Positions 11,149-20,635 of a DNA stretch of 20,635 nt are shown here, piece by piece. The position numbers and the translations under genes are program-made. Each line of letters opens with the position of its first letter. Position 1 is the first letter of the stretch. The notes beneath the pieces were generated by a model that was not told where the DNA came from, did no database searches, and worked only from the letters and a program-made list of their open reading frames with translations. Source of the DNA: Silene noctiflora (taxonomy: Eukaryota > Streptophyta > Magnoliopsida > Caryophyllales > Caryophyllaceae); contig VHZZ01004855.1 of NCBI GenBank assembly GCA_009801015.1, positions 18,974 to 39,608 on the forward strand, given 5' to 3'.

Positions 11149-11154
11149 TTTATT
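11149..11154 (-). terminator. Candidate poly(A) signal of the DUF547 gene
   Basis: AATAAA on the minus strand, about 200 bases beyond the DUF547 stop codon and at a usual distance for a plant 3' UTR. Nothing else supports it; plant signals are often degenerate. Confidence 0.35.
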
Positions 11155-11357
11155 GCAAAATGAATTGCAAACATACTGTTCTGGCTGGTATATACATCTT
11201 ACTTGCCAAAAGACCATAGTAAAATATGCTCCTAAAGATAAAAAACCACCCACTTTATGCCTCTAGTTCGTGATTTACATTTCGAAAGTGGATAATTATT
11301 AGGCTAAAAAGCTAAACACTCGAAGTCGAGGCTTAACAATCCAAACGACTGGGCATA

Positions 11358-12868
11358 TCATTGCTGGCGGACCGTGTCAGGCAGGAAGAGGTAACGAAAT
11401 CGAGAATCAAACGAAAGAACGCCACAATTCCGAGAACTAAAAAGTTTCTGCCGCTTTTGAGTTATGTTTTGCTCGATAAAAGCAGCTTGCTCAGGAGTAA
11501 GGTACCGTGATATCCACTGAGCCAATTTTGAGTCATCAACGTAATTTCTGGCAAATCCGTGCAACATCTTTGGCACCAGCAGCTTCCCTTTGCTGCTCAC
11601 ACCGACTGAAGCCCGAATAAAATCACGTTGAGCTGCTTCAAGTTCATCTCTGACATTCTTTGCTGATAAAACTTGAACCTGAAGGACATGGTAGGAAAAT
11701 AAGGCATCAGAAATACTCCGTCACTAAGAATGAAATACTAGAACTTCAGATAACAGGTAGGAATTTCATGACATTACCGCAGGAGATGAGTACATTCCAC
11801 AGCTAAGAGCAAATGCAACGTTTGGTTCATATGAATCAATTGCAAACTTCTTTTGCTCTTCTGATACTTTTAGCTTGTGCAGAGGAAGAAGCAAAGCCTA
11901 ATGACAACAAATAAATGCATCAATCCTGCAAGTTACAGAGAGAAAAAAAACTGTCTGGAAGAAGGTATGAAAATGCCCAACAATATTAACTACGGGGTGC
12001 AATAAAGCAAAATGGCCAACAAAACTGATTTCGCTTCTTCTATTACGGAGAAGCAGCTGATAAACTAGCTGCACTTCTCAGGATGCAATTCTCAGTATGA
12101 TTTATCATTGTAGGTAATTGCGAAACAGTCTCCGTTTTGTCTCACATATTGGTAAAGCTGCTTACATAAGAGTTAAGACCCTCCTTGCCCGTTGTCCTTA
12201 GGCAATAACCCTTGAGGCACAGAAGTAACAATGCTTTTATGGATATGTCGAAAAAATATAAAGGGGATTCATACAATTTGTGGACGGTGAATAGGCGGTC
12301 TCATCTTCAGGATCACGTATTCAATGACAGCAGCACTAAATAGATGCCCTCCAACTGTATAGGCTGCCTGAGAAAGAAGACCATATATGAAATTAGAGTT
12401 AGGAATCTACGGATCTTGGAATCAATAAAGACCAGTGTGATGTCAATCTGGGAATTTGCTTGATCAGTTTCGTTTCTCGATAGCATAAAACTGTAGTCTG
12501 ATTCTGTAAACATGCATCTGATTTATTTCTCATATTCGCAATTTGCAGAAATATTAATTGAGCACAACCCAATGAGAGGAGATCTCTTTAACAATCTTAA
12601 AAAAAGCTCAAACCTTTTGCAGCAATGAAAAGAACTTCGATTCGCTTCGAGGAACCCCATATGCAAGATAAGCCTGCATTCCACACAACATACCAATGTA
12701 CTCTTATTAAGTTGACATCTAGACAATTCAATTACGCAAATGAACTGAAATGTAATGTAGAAACTGACATGCATCAACAAGGCATTATACAAGTTGACCC
12801 AGAATGCCAGTTTTTCATCACTGCTCAAGAGGATAGGATTAACTTTGGCCAGTTGCTCAACAAGTATT
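11358..12868 (-). other. DUF547 domain exons
   Basis: Five exons carry the conserved domain and C-terminus (residues about 329-559). Exon 12868-12769 gives ILVEQLAKVNPILL and the AFWVNLYNALLMH motif; 12673-12614 gives AYLAYGVPRSESKFFSLLQK; 12367-12275 gives AYTVGGHLFSAAVIEYVILK; 11897-11778 gives LLLPLHKLKVSEEQKKF and FALSCG; 11678-11358 gives ASVGVSSKGKLLVPKMLH and the C-terminal FDSRFRYLF. The four exons from 12868 to 11778 end in phase 0, so single exons could be skipped without shifting the frame. Confidence 0.92.
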
Positions 12869-15800
12869 CTGTCCTCCAAACAAGAAAACCAAATGAACAA
12901 ATCAGCTATGGGTTGATCAATTTCCCAAAAAAATCTTGGTAAGTAATGCAAGTTTTACATGGTTGCAATGCATGCAAAATAAGCTACATGAAAACAAGTT
13001 ATTCATATTGTTTGGCATGACTCGTGAAATGGTAAAAGAAAACAGCAAGAACGGGCGTCTGACATAGCTCACTGAACTAGACAAAATCTCAGCTGTTCTC
13101 CTATAGGAGTATAGGACTGTCCTATAGTATAAAACCAAATGAACCAATCAGCTAAAAGTTGATCTTAAATAAAAAGACTTGCTGCGTCATACAAGTTATA
13201 CATATCGTGTAGCATGAGAACCAAAAAGAGGACAGCAAGGGCGGCATCTGACGTAACTGAACTAGACAAAAACATAAGCTGTTTTCTCATGAGACTGTCC
13301 GACAGTATAAAAGCAGATCAAAAAGAGAGTAGCCCAAAAAGAAGATGCTTGTATATATGTAACACCCAATGATATTCTAACTAATACTTATAATGATTGA
13401 AAGGACATATTTAGTTCAAGAATTACTCATTTCAAATATGTTCATCATCAGTACGTAGTTTAAAATAATTGGTTATTAAAATAAAACTCAGTGAGACATT
13501 CAGTGAGCTTTTCAGTCACCATTAAATGGGTTGGTGTTACTCATGACTTAATAAGACCGCCTTACACATAAAGTTGTGCCAAAATATTCTAAACCACCAT
13601 GTTCAGAAGTAATGGACTACTCTTATAAATATCTGAACTAAGTCAAACTATATCGATGAGACCATGACCGGATTACCCAACTTTATTTGCAGAGGCAAAA
13701 CTAAAAGTGGAGGGAGCACGGACTTCTAACTATTCTGACCAACCTAGACAAACAATTCCAGAGAACATGTTCTGCAGTTATTAGCCCTTTCATAAAAAAT
13801 AAACATTACGATTGGCAAAAAAAGAAATATGCAGCTCCTGATTTACACTCCTCTAGTTCTTTTCACGTCAGAATCAATTAAATTAGTTGAAAAGACCTAA
13901 AATATTTACCTGAATCTCCGAAGAGAACCTGCAGCATATTCAAGCTGCCTTTTCCCAACTGACATCCAAAACACTTCTGTTGCAAATTCATACCTCCCAA
14001 TATCCAACCAGCTCAATTTCCCACTTACTTTATAAGGATCAAAAGCATTTTCTGCCCCCAGCACCTCAGAATCATGAGGCAACTCAATCTGTGGGCTTTT
14101 GGCCCACATGGGGACCATCAAGTGTTCAGATAACGACCATGGTAGTGTGTTAGAATGTTGAGCATGAGGCGAGCGAGGATTGTCCATTGTTGTTAGCCGA
14201 GGGCTGTCCATTGTGTTTGATTTTGATGAAGGGGGGCATTCCGCCAAGGAGATGAATATACTTCTCATACATCGCACCATCTCCTCTGATAATAGATTAG
14301 GGTGATTCCAAAGACGATTAGACGAAGGTTGCTTTGTAAGCTTACCGGCATTCACAGGCGCGGAATTTTCAAGGTGCATTTCCTTAGGAAATTGATTCTC
14401 CTGAAATTTGCAGGTTGGTTTACATCATAATACTGCACAGTAAATCTAAGTCATACTGTAAACTGTAACATACAACGAAAATATTAAATCAGTTTCGCTC
14501 GCAGTCGTAGTATTGCTTGTTGCAGCCTAATCTTGCTAAATGAGGCCAACATTGCCTCAAACTGGGGCACGGTAACCTCCAGAACCTTATAAAACTTGGT
14601 AACATTATTAGTTCAAGAACAGACTGACTAGAACTGCTAGCGTAATGATTTCCAGATGTCTTCCCCTGAGTACCCCTTAACAGTTAACACTATTGACCAA
14701 ATGTCACCTCATAAAAATACAAATTACTTTTTGAAGTCCAGGTATAACATTTTCAGGCGAAAACAACACTTTAAACAAAAACCTCCAAGAAATGATGGAA
14801 ACGTAACAGTTTTGTAAAGTCTACATAATTAGGTGGCTGATACCTTCCATGTAGGTGACGATGTCTTCTTGGAGTATGAACGTTGCAAACGATATTCTAC
14901 GAGTCTTCTTTCATTTCTCTCTTGGCTAAGTTGAAACTGGAGGGATACCATTTTTTCTTCTAATTTAGAAACTGTGTCTTCTAATGTTACAATAGTTGTC
15001 AGCAGATCAAGTGTCTGTGTGGTTATCAGAACAACAATAATAAGCATTTAGGAAAGAAACAATATTACAAGTAGCTGTCAGCGTGTCACAAAAATATTTC
15101 GGCATCGAAAAGGCAAAACCCTTAAACCCATGACTATATACTTTACCGACATTACAATACTGCCCAAATAACGAGGAGATTAACTTAATTTGTTAACAAT
15201 ACGAACTCCAATAATTGCCAATTGGAATCCAGTTGATAGTGGTTAGGCATGTTCACTGACTCAATAACAGCACCTAGTCTTGGCCCGGCCTAAATATCAG
15301 GCATATGCGCATAGCTAAACAGTGCAAGTTAATATTGATTTTTAGAGTGAGAACCAAAGCTCCAATGCCTTAATCCTCGTAAAGTTATTTAATGAGTCAA
15401 AGGCCAACATGTTAATGTGTCTAGTCAACACTATGGGAATGTTAACAGTTCATTTTAAAGAAAAGCGGGAAATGACTTAAAGAAAAAAATGACATAAATG
15501 TGAAATAATTAAGTCTACCATACATGCTCAGGGAAGTGTGATGGAGTAGAGAAATCAACAAACTTGTTTTCCATAGCATGTTCCAAAGTAGCATGCAGTT
15601 CCATCTCTTCCTGCAACTGTTGTTGTAAACTACAAACCTGAAGGAAGAACTTCCATCAGAATCTTGATCTATCTCACTAAATAGTAAATACGAGAAACAT
15701 GATAACAATCCTGCCAAGAGTTTGCATTGTTAGTTAAGGATTTTATAAACTCAAGCTAATGCTACGTCTGGTAGAAGTTACAGGTAACAATGCCCTCTTA

Positions 15801-17362
15801 GCATCTTAGGTATGGTATTGTCAATAGCTATTGTACGATAGAGAAACAAATGAATTGCATAAAACCAAAGTGATTGCTACAAACAGAGAGCCTTTTGGAA
15901 TAAAAAGATAAATCAACCTGCTGCTATTCTTTAAGATCTCTCCAAAGATTCAAAACACAACTCTATCCCACCAATTATTTACAATTTATTCAGCTAATGC
16001 TTCCTGAATACTTGTATGGATCAACTTTCAGTTTTTTAATTATGGCAGTAAAGTTAGGGCACTCTCTACCATGTAATTTTCCATCGGAAAACCTATTGTA
16101 CAGTCCATTTTGTTTTGGCCAATTTGTGACTGTCCAACACTATTCCAACTGCTAAGATTTTCTGGCCATTTTATCACCTTGTAAAAATTGCCACCATGGT
16201 TGCATAATTCGATATGAACACATAAACATCTGATTCACGATACAGTCTCAATAAAGTGTTTAACATGCATAACATTATAATATTTCAGTGTCATTATATT
16301 TCTTCATATATGTTGCTGAATGAGATTGACTTGACATAGATGCTTACATCTCTCTCAAGCTCAAACTTGTATGAGTGAGCACCATCACGTCTCTCATAGT
16401 ATCCCGAATTTCGAGCTTTAATAAAACCGCTAGCCTGTAAGACAAGATCATCATTACTATATTACACAGTATACGATTGAGACATTAAAAAGAACAATAA
16501 CTAAGCCTTATAAGTAATCGGTTTCATACTATCTTTACAGTCTAAACAATGTGAAGTCTATAACCCATGACCCTCTTCAGCATTTATTAGAGTTAAAAAT
16601 CAATCATTAACAGGCATTGCAAAATCTCCTACATTTGAATTTCCTCGTATCTCACCATCTCTAGCCCCAACAATAGTACAATAACCATATCACAAGCACC
16701 CAACAAAAACCTACATTCCAACTTCTCCCAGCTTAATGAAGGAAAAGCATCATATAAACCCAAACATTTAACCAAAAATGTCGAAAAGGGAAAATCCCAA
16801 AAAGCCACATTTTCCCTTGAAACATAAATTTGAATCAATTTCTCCAGGGAACCTAAAGACTAAAGTTTCAGTCAACCACAAGTAATAGTTTGAGATGAGT
16901 AGAGAACTCGCCTTGAACGAGAACCAATGGCTGAGACCTTCGCTTAACCTGATATCTGGATCATCAGCAGCAGTGCCAAGAGATGCAAACTGAAGGGCAT
17001 TCTCATTTCTGTAGAAAAATTACACAGTTGACAATGCAATATCTATTAGCTAAGAAAATTAACTCACCAACCACAGCAACACACTTACAATTCAGATAAA
17101 ACAAAGCATTGAACAAATCAAACCTAAACATAATGGAGGGAAAACTAATCATTTCAAAAATGCCCATAATCCCCGCAAATTGCGGGATAAGGGAAGGTGT
17201 ATGTATGAAGTCTTACCCCGTGTTAGCAACACAAAGACGCGGTTTCGAAACGACCCACAAACCCGACAACAAAATAAATCAAAAAAACTTAATTAAACAC
17301 AAAATTACTATAGAAGGAGAAAAAGGGGGAACTTACATATTCATAGCTGAAGTTTCAGCCAT
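11358..17362 (-). CDS. DUF547 protein with N-terminal leucine-zipper coiled coil
   Basis: A complete minus-strand gene. Coding exons in transcript order: 17362-17337, 17008-16912, 16434-16348, 15637-15524, 15014-14844, 14400-13910, 12868-12769, 12673-12614, 12367-12275, 11897-11778, 11678-11358. All phases agree: 1680 bases, 559 residues. It starts MAETSAMN; this is the first in-frame ATG after an upstream in-frame stop. Residues about 64-160 form a Glu/Leu-rich coiled coil (the MIP1-type leucine zipper of this family). A polar linker follows, then LSWLDIGRYEFATEVFWMSV. The DUF547 domain (about 330-500) has KLAFWVNLYNALLMHAYLAY, YTVGGHLF and FALSCGMYSSPA, and the tail FDSRFRYLFLPD is typical. 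The family is common in plants, but its biochemical activity is not established. Intron 2 has a GC donor. The gene converges on HAC. Confidence 0.93.
12869..13909 (-). other. Long intron of the DUF547 gene
   Basis: The intron is 1041 bases, with donor GTAAAT at 13909 and acceptor GGACAG at 12869-12874. It contains the tandem duplication described separately. The rest is AT-rich, with no exon or bounded transposon that I can see. Confidence 0.8.
12885..13325. repeat. Diverged tandem duplication inside a DUF547 intron
   Basis: Copy 1 (about 12885-13130) and copy 2 (about 13131-13325) both begin AAAACCAAATGAAC and share, in order, AATCAGCT, GTTGATC, ACAGCAAG, TCTGAC, ACTGAACTAGACAAAA and GACTGTCC. 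The unit is about 200-246 bases, with small indels between copies. It lies in intron 12869-13909, starting only 16 bases from the exon border. It is not coding. Confidence 0.65.
14844..15637 (-). other. Leucine-zipper coiled-coil exons
   Basis: Exons 15637-15524 and 15014-14844 encode LQQQLQEEMELHATLEHAM and then DLLTTIVTLEDTVSKLEEK with SLQFQLSQERNERRLVEYRL. Leu, Ile and Val recur at heptad-like spacing with Glu, Gln, Lys and Arg between them, as in a dimerising coiled coil. The preceding exon (16434-16348) contributes YKFELERD, which leads into the coil. Confidence 0.85.
16435..16911 (-). other. GC-AG intron in the DUF547 gene
   Basis: On the minus strand exon 2 ends TTCAAG and the intron starts GCGAGT and ends CTTACAG. 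Joining AAG directly to GCTAGC keeps the frame (HWFSFK then ASGFIK). Using the GT four bases on would bring TAG into frame at once. Confidence 0.8.
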
Positions 17363-18155
17363 GTCTAATACATGGATTAACCACACCAAGAAAGCTTCAA
17401 TCTTTACAACAATGGCGAAATCCTATTACCAAAACAACTTCAAACACAATTCAATTTCAGGGTTTTAACCCAAAAGATTGCGATTTTCATACAGTAAAAC
17501 CCTTAAACAACAAAACCCACGAATTAAATTCAAACAACAGATGAAAAAAAAAAGATAAAGATAATGTCTTGATAAAGAATCTAGTATAAAGTTGGGATTT
17601 TCCGAAAAATGGGAGCAAAATCTAAGAGAAAGATGGAGAGTAAGTGAACTATACACTATACTTCATGTGACTAGTAAAGGAAGAAGAGCACAACATGTAG
17701 TACAATTGACATTTAATGAATGTGAAGGCGTAAGTGAATGAACAGTTGACAGTCTTTTTCAAATTTCGTTAAAAAAAAAAAATTGTCTTAAATTTAAAAC
17801 GGGTCAAATGCTACCTCAAATAAATACCTAAAACGAAAGTTTGTCATTTCCTAATAAATACTTCTACTGTACTTCGTATCTATTTAACCCACTTTTGTAT
17901 AAAACTGATATCTTCGTCTTAAATAAAAAATTGCATTTATTAATTATTTGGACTAATTAAATTATCGATCAATTCATTCAATTCAATTACCTGGTGTTGT
18001 TTGTTAGCCAGAAATCACGCCCACCAAATATAGGGTTCATAAACATGGAAATAAGATGGTACTATCATTATTTATGAGTAGGGTAGTTGTGCACATTTAC
18101 AATTGACAATTGATATTCATTCCTTTGTTGGTCCCGACTCTCGAGTAATGCTTAA
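17363..18155 (-). promoter_or_regulatory. 5' flank of the DUF547 gene
   Basis: AT-rich sequence upstream of the ATG at 17362, with no other gene. The proximal part (to about 17460) is probably 5' UTR. A minimal upstream ORF (ATG TAT TAG, 17373-17365) ends two bases before the main ATG. A poly-A run lies near 17770. I see no convincing TATA box, and I infer no named regulatory motif. Confidence 0.4.
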
Positions 18156-18819
18156 AGCATGTACATTGAAGAGTATGTTACCATCTTCTTATTTCTTCCC
18201 TTTCTTTCTATATTTTTGCCACTTCACTCTCTCTCATCCAACCCATTTTCCACTATCTTCATCATCTTCGTTTTCTTTCTCTATTTTTTTCCCCACATCA
18301 AAGAAGATCCTCTCTACTTCCTCTTTCATATTTTAATTATTTTTTCTATTGAAAATCAAATAAAATATTATTCACATGCAATATTTTTATTGGAATTTTG
18401 GCACAAGGACCAAGGTTGTACTTCCTCTAAAAATAGAGGAAGTCTTCCTCTTCCTCCTTCAAAAATGATGTTCAATATTGGTTCCACATTGAAGATGATA
18501 TCATCTTAGCACCCTCTCTCAGAGCATCTACATTGAAGAGATGACCCTCTTCCTCTCTTTGATTTTTTCTAATTTTCTCATTTGGCCTCGTCATTTTCTC
18601 TTTTCTCTACCCAATTTCTAATTTCTTCATCCTCTTCCTCTCTTTTTCTCCACATCAAAGATGATCCTCCATTCCTCTTTTTTTTTTTCACCTTTTAAGT
18701 AGTCCCCACCACTCATTTTCTCTCTTGTGTGACACTTGAGCCAAGACAAGGACATCCTCCATTTATAGAGGATGTCTTCCTCTTCCTCTTCAAAGAGGAT
18801 GCAAAGAGGATATTGTCAC
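18156..18819. repeat. Two diverged tandem copies of a CT-rich repeat
   Basis: Copy 1 (about 18156-18520) starts AGCATGTACATTGAAGAG and copy 2 (18523-18819) starts AGCATCTACATTGAAGAG. Both continue with CT-rich text, then CACATCAAAGA-GATCCTC, then a short hairpin, then TCTTCCTCTTCCTC. The hairpins are at about 18420-18443 (CTTCCTCT with its complement AGAGGAAG) and 18751-18776 (GACATCCTC with GAGGATGTC). It is probably an old non-coding mobile element. Copy 2 is cut short by the LTR. The ORFs read through here are low-complexity Ser/Phe/Leu text. Confidence 0.6.
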
Positions 18820-20162
18820 TGTAATACTACGGTTTTCTGTGCCTATAGTTACTCTATCGATTAGGGCTTACTCTGTCGAGTAATTTTTGGTCAGTTTTGG
18901 AATCAGGTTCTGCCTAATGGGTACTCGATCGAGTAAGGGTGGTACTCGATCGAGTAAGGGTCACTCGATCGAGTAAGTGACTTACTCGATCAAGTAAGTC
19001 TGTCTTACAGGTTTTGTTAATCGGGTTTTGTTAATAACGCGAGATTAATACGTAATTACGATCGACAGTTTTCTCATTCTCATAACTTTTTCACAAAACT
19101 TTTCTAAAAGCAAGAGAGATCGTAAGATAGTCTTCCTCGCGTTGTTTGCAAATCCAAAAGCTTGAGTCGTCGGTTTCCGGAGTCTTTTACATCATTTTGA
19201 TCCTTGTCTCGTGGGTAAGTCTTACATACTGTTTTCATGTGATTTAGTTTATGTTGGTTAAACCCTAAGTGGTTTTTGTGGGGGTTAATTGGGGGTTTTG
19301 GTGGTAGTAAGTGTAATTGTGTAATTGTATGATTGTATAGGAAATGAATTCGTAAAGGAACGTTTTTGAGCCTTGATTGCTTGTGGTGATTGCCTTACAG
19401 GTAGGGTTTCCCTACTCGGTTACTGATTTCGTATGTTTGGCTTTATTGTAATGTNTGTTATATGTATGGATGTGGATGNTTGATTGTATGCTGTGGTGTG
19501 GTGAAGGCGTGGTACTGGTTGTGTTACAAGGTGCGTCTTCGGCTGAGTGAAGTCACTTGAGGGAGTGGCTTCACGCCCTTGATTCGCCCTCCGTGGAACC
19601 CGCCACGGAAGGGGATGTGCACATTAATGAACAGGGTTTTCGCTCGTTGCGATGAGCGGGGCTTAGGTGGGTGCGTCTGCGGTCCCCCACTAGCAGGGCT
19701 ATACACCTTGTGTGTGTAGTCGGTGGTATGGAGTGGAGTTGTTGGAGTCGGATGGAATTGGTGTGGCTTGTGCTGTTTTACTGTGTTGGTTTGTGTTATC
19801 AGTAATTGACCCCGTTTTGTGTTTGTAATCTGTGATGATCCATTCGGGGATGATGAGCAGTTGTTGTACAGGTTTAGCTTGAATGGGCATGGGATGGCTG
19901 GGTGATTATCACAAGTTAGAGATTTCCGCTGTGTCTGTTTCAGTAGCTAGTTTGTAGGCTTGAGACTTTAGTAGTTTTGTCTTTGGATCTTTTGTACTTT
20001 GGTTAGACAGTTTTGATAAGACAGTTGTAATCATTTAAACTATTATTTAAANTGTGTTTCTTTATTGTCTAATGATATACATTGCCTCGGGAAACCGAGA
20101 TGGTAGCACCTCTATACTCAAGGTGGCCTTGGTAAGGCACTTTGGAGTGTGAGGGTGTTACA
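18820..20162 (+). mobile_element. 5' LTR of an LTR retrotransposon
   Basis: A 1343-bp LTR. It begins TGTAATAC and ends GTGTTACA, which are imperfect inverted ends with the usual TG and CA. A spacer AAG and a tRNA-Met primer-binding site follow immediately, which fixes the right end. The left end is supported by the break in the CT-rich repeat. Near the left end are six palindromic units described separately. The 1.3-kb length and the primer-binding site fit a plant Ty3/gypsy element, but no coding region is in the window to prove the class. Three undetermined bases (N at 19455, 19479, 20052) lie in it. The ORFs on both strands of the LTR are not gene-like. Confidence 0.82.
18850..18996. repeat. 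Cluster of six 14-bp palindromic units in the LTR
   Basis: Units lie at 18850, 18869, 18922, 18943, 18962 and 18983. The third and fourth are perfect palindromes, TACTCGATCGAGTA; the others have one to three changes. Start-to-start spacing is 19, 53, 21, 19 and 21 bases. The cluster is in the presumed U3, where promoter elements lie, so it may be an array of protein-binding sites. Confidence 0.8.
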
Positions 20163-20165
20163 AAG

Positions 20166-20177
20166 TGGTATCAGAGC
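20166..20177 (+). other. Primer-binding site (tRNA-iMet)
   Basis: TGGTATCAGAGC, three bases after the LTR. It is complementary to the 3' end of plant initiator tRNA-Met, the usual primer for reverse transcription of plant LTR retrotransposons. It sets the element on the plus strand. Confidence 0.93.
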
Positions 20178-20635
20178 GACGATTTTGGAACTTAAAACTA
20201 ATGAACACAATGAATATAATATAGGGAGTAAAATAAAATGAACCTGGGGTAGGAGTTGTAGGAGCTCATGCAAAGGCTTGGGAGACGTTCTAAAGTCACG
20301 AACTCGCCCTACCGCTTCGAACTTGTCACAATGGGGTGTCATGGGATCGCTATGTGTTACCTGTATTTAGTGTGGATGATGGATGTGATGTTATTCGATG
20401 TTATTGGAAAAATTATATGATGAGATGAACGAAATGGTGAAAAGAGGAACATAGTATATGTGTTATGAATGGTGGATGGTATGATGTATGATATGTGGTT
20501 TATGAATGGCTTTATATTAACACGCGAATGGGGTCCTGTAAATTCTGTATTTATATAATATATGTTAGATGTTATGTTGTTAATGTTGTTGGGAGTATAG
20601 GGTGGTGCATGATATGATGGAAGGAAAGATGGAAT
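20178..20635 (+). mobile_element. Retrotransposon leader (partial)
   Basis: Sequence between the primer-binding site and the window end. It is rich in ATG and GAT words but has no open frame that looks like gag on the plus strand. It is probably the untranslated leader; gag, pol and the 3' LTR would lie beyond the window. Confidence 0.7.

Noticed and set aside
13100..13130. Short palindrome around TATAGGACTGTCCTATA as a regulatory hairpin
   Set aside because: It lies inside an intronic repeat copy, and the second copy keeps only GACTGTCC, so there is no sign of conservation.
17109..17468. 119-residue plus-strand ORF
   Set aside because: It overlaps the first exon, intron and 5' UTR of the minus-strand DUF547 gene and resembles nothing known.
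18103..18509. ORFs rich in Ser, Phe and Leu
   Set aside because: They are low-complexity readings of the CT-rich repeat, with no domain and no splice or codon support.
18850..18996. CRISPR-like array of repeats and spacers
   Set aside because: The units are 14-bp palindromes with gaps of only 5-7 bases for most, inside a plant LTR. This is not a CRISPR arrangement.
20166..20177. tRNA gene
   Set aside because: Only the 12-base match to the tRNA-Met 3' end is present, with no cloverleaf around it; it is a primer-binding site.
19524..20342. Minus-strand ORFs in the LTR and leader
   Set aside because: They are short, antisense to the element, and rich in Pro, Ser and Thr, without any retroelement domain.

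Overview
This window is plant nuclear DNA. It holds spliced genes with many short, AT-rich introns and GT-AG or GC-AG borders, a Stowaway-type MITE inside an intron, and a plant LTR retrotransposon whose primer-binding site matches initiator tRNA-Met. The proteins point to a eudicot. Caryophyllales is my guess from the general look of the repeats, at low confidence.

Region 1 (about 1-10600, + strand) is nearly all of one CBP/p300-type histone acetyltransferase gene of the plant HAC family, most like HAC1. I reconstruct 15 exons from 720 to the stop at 10175-10177. They join without a phase conflict into 1611 residues in the order TAZ1, zinc cluster plus PHD, KAT11 acetyltransferase core, ZZ, ZZ, TAZ2. 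The window opens inside an intron, so the 5' exon(s) and start codon lie upstream.

Region 2 (10178-11357) is the spacer between two convergent genes. It holds the HAC 3' UTR with a duplicated poly(A)-signal segment, an isolated hydrophobic ORF that may be a gene fragment, and the probable 3' UTR of the second gene.

Region 3 (17362 down to 11358, - strand) is a complete gene of 11 coding exons encoding 559 residues. It is a plant DUF547 protein with an N-terminal leucine-zipper coiled coil (the 'ternary complex factor MIP1' type annotation). Its molecular function is not established.

Region 4 (17363-20635) holds no host gene. It contains the 5' flank of the DUF547 gene, two diverged tandem copies of a CT-rich repeat with a small hairpin, and a 1343-bp 5' LTR (18820-20162) inserted into the second copy. 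The LTR is followed by the tRNA-Met primer-binding site and the start of the retrotransposon leader; the rest runs off the window.

The two host genes show no evident functional link beyond being tail-to-tail neighbours. I see no undescribed system. The most interesting signals are two GC-AG introns (one per gene), a cluster of perfect and near-perfect 14-bp palindromes in the LTR U3, and the repeat pair whose hairpin is kept by a compensatory change.
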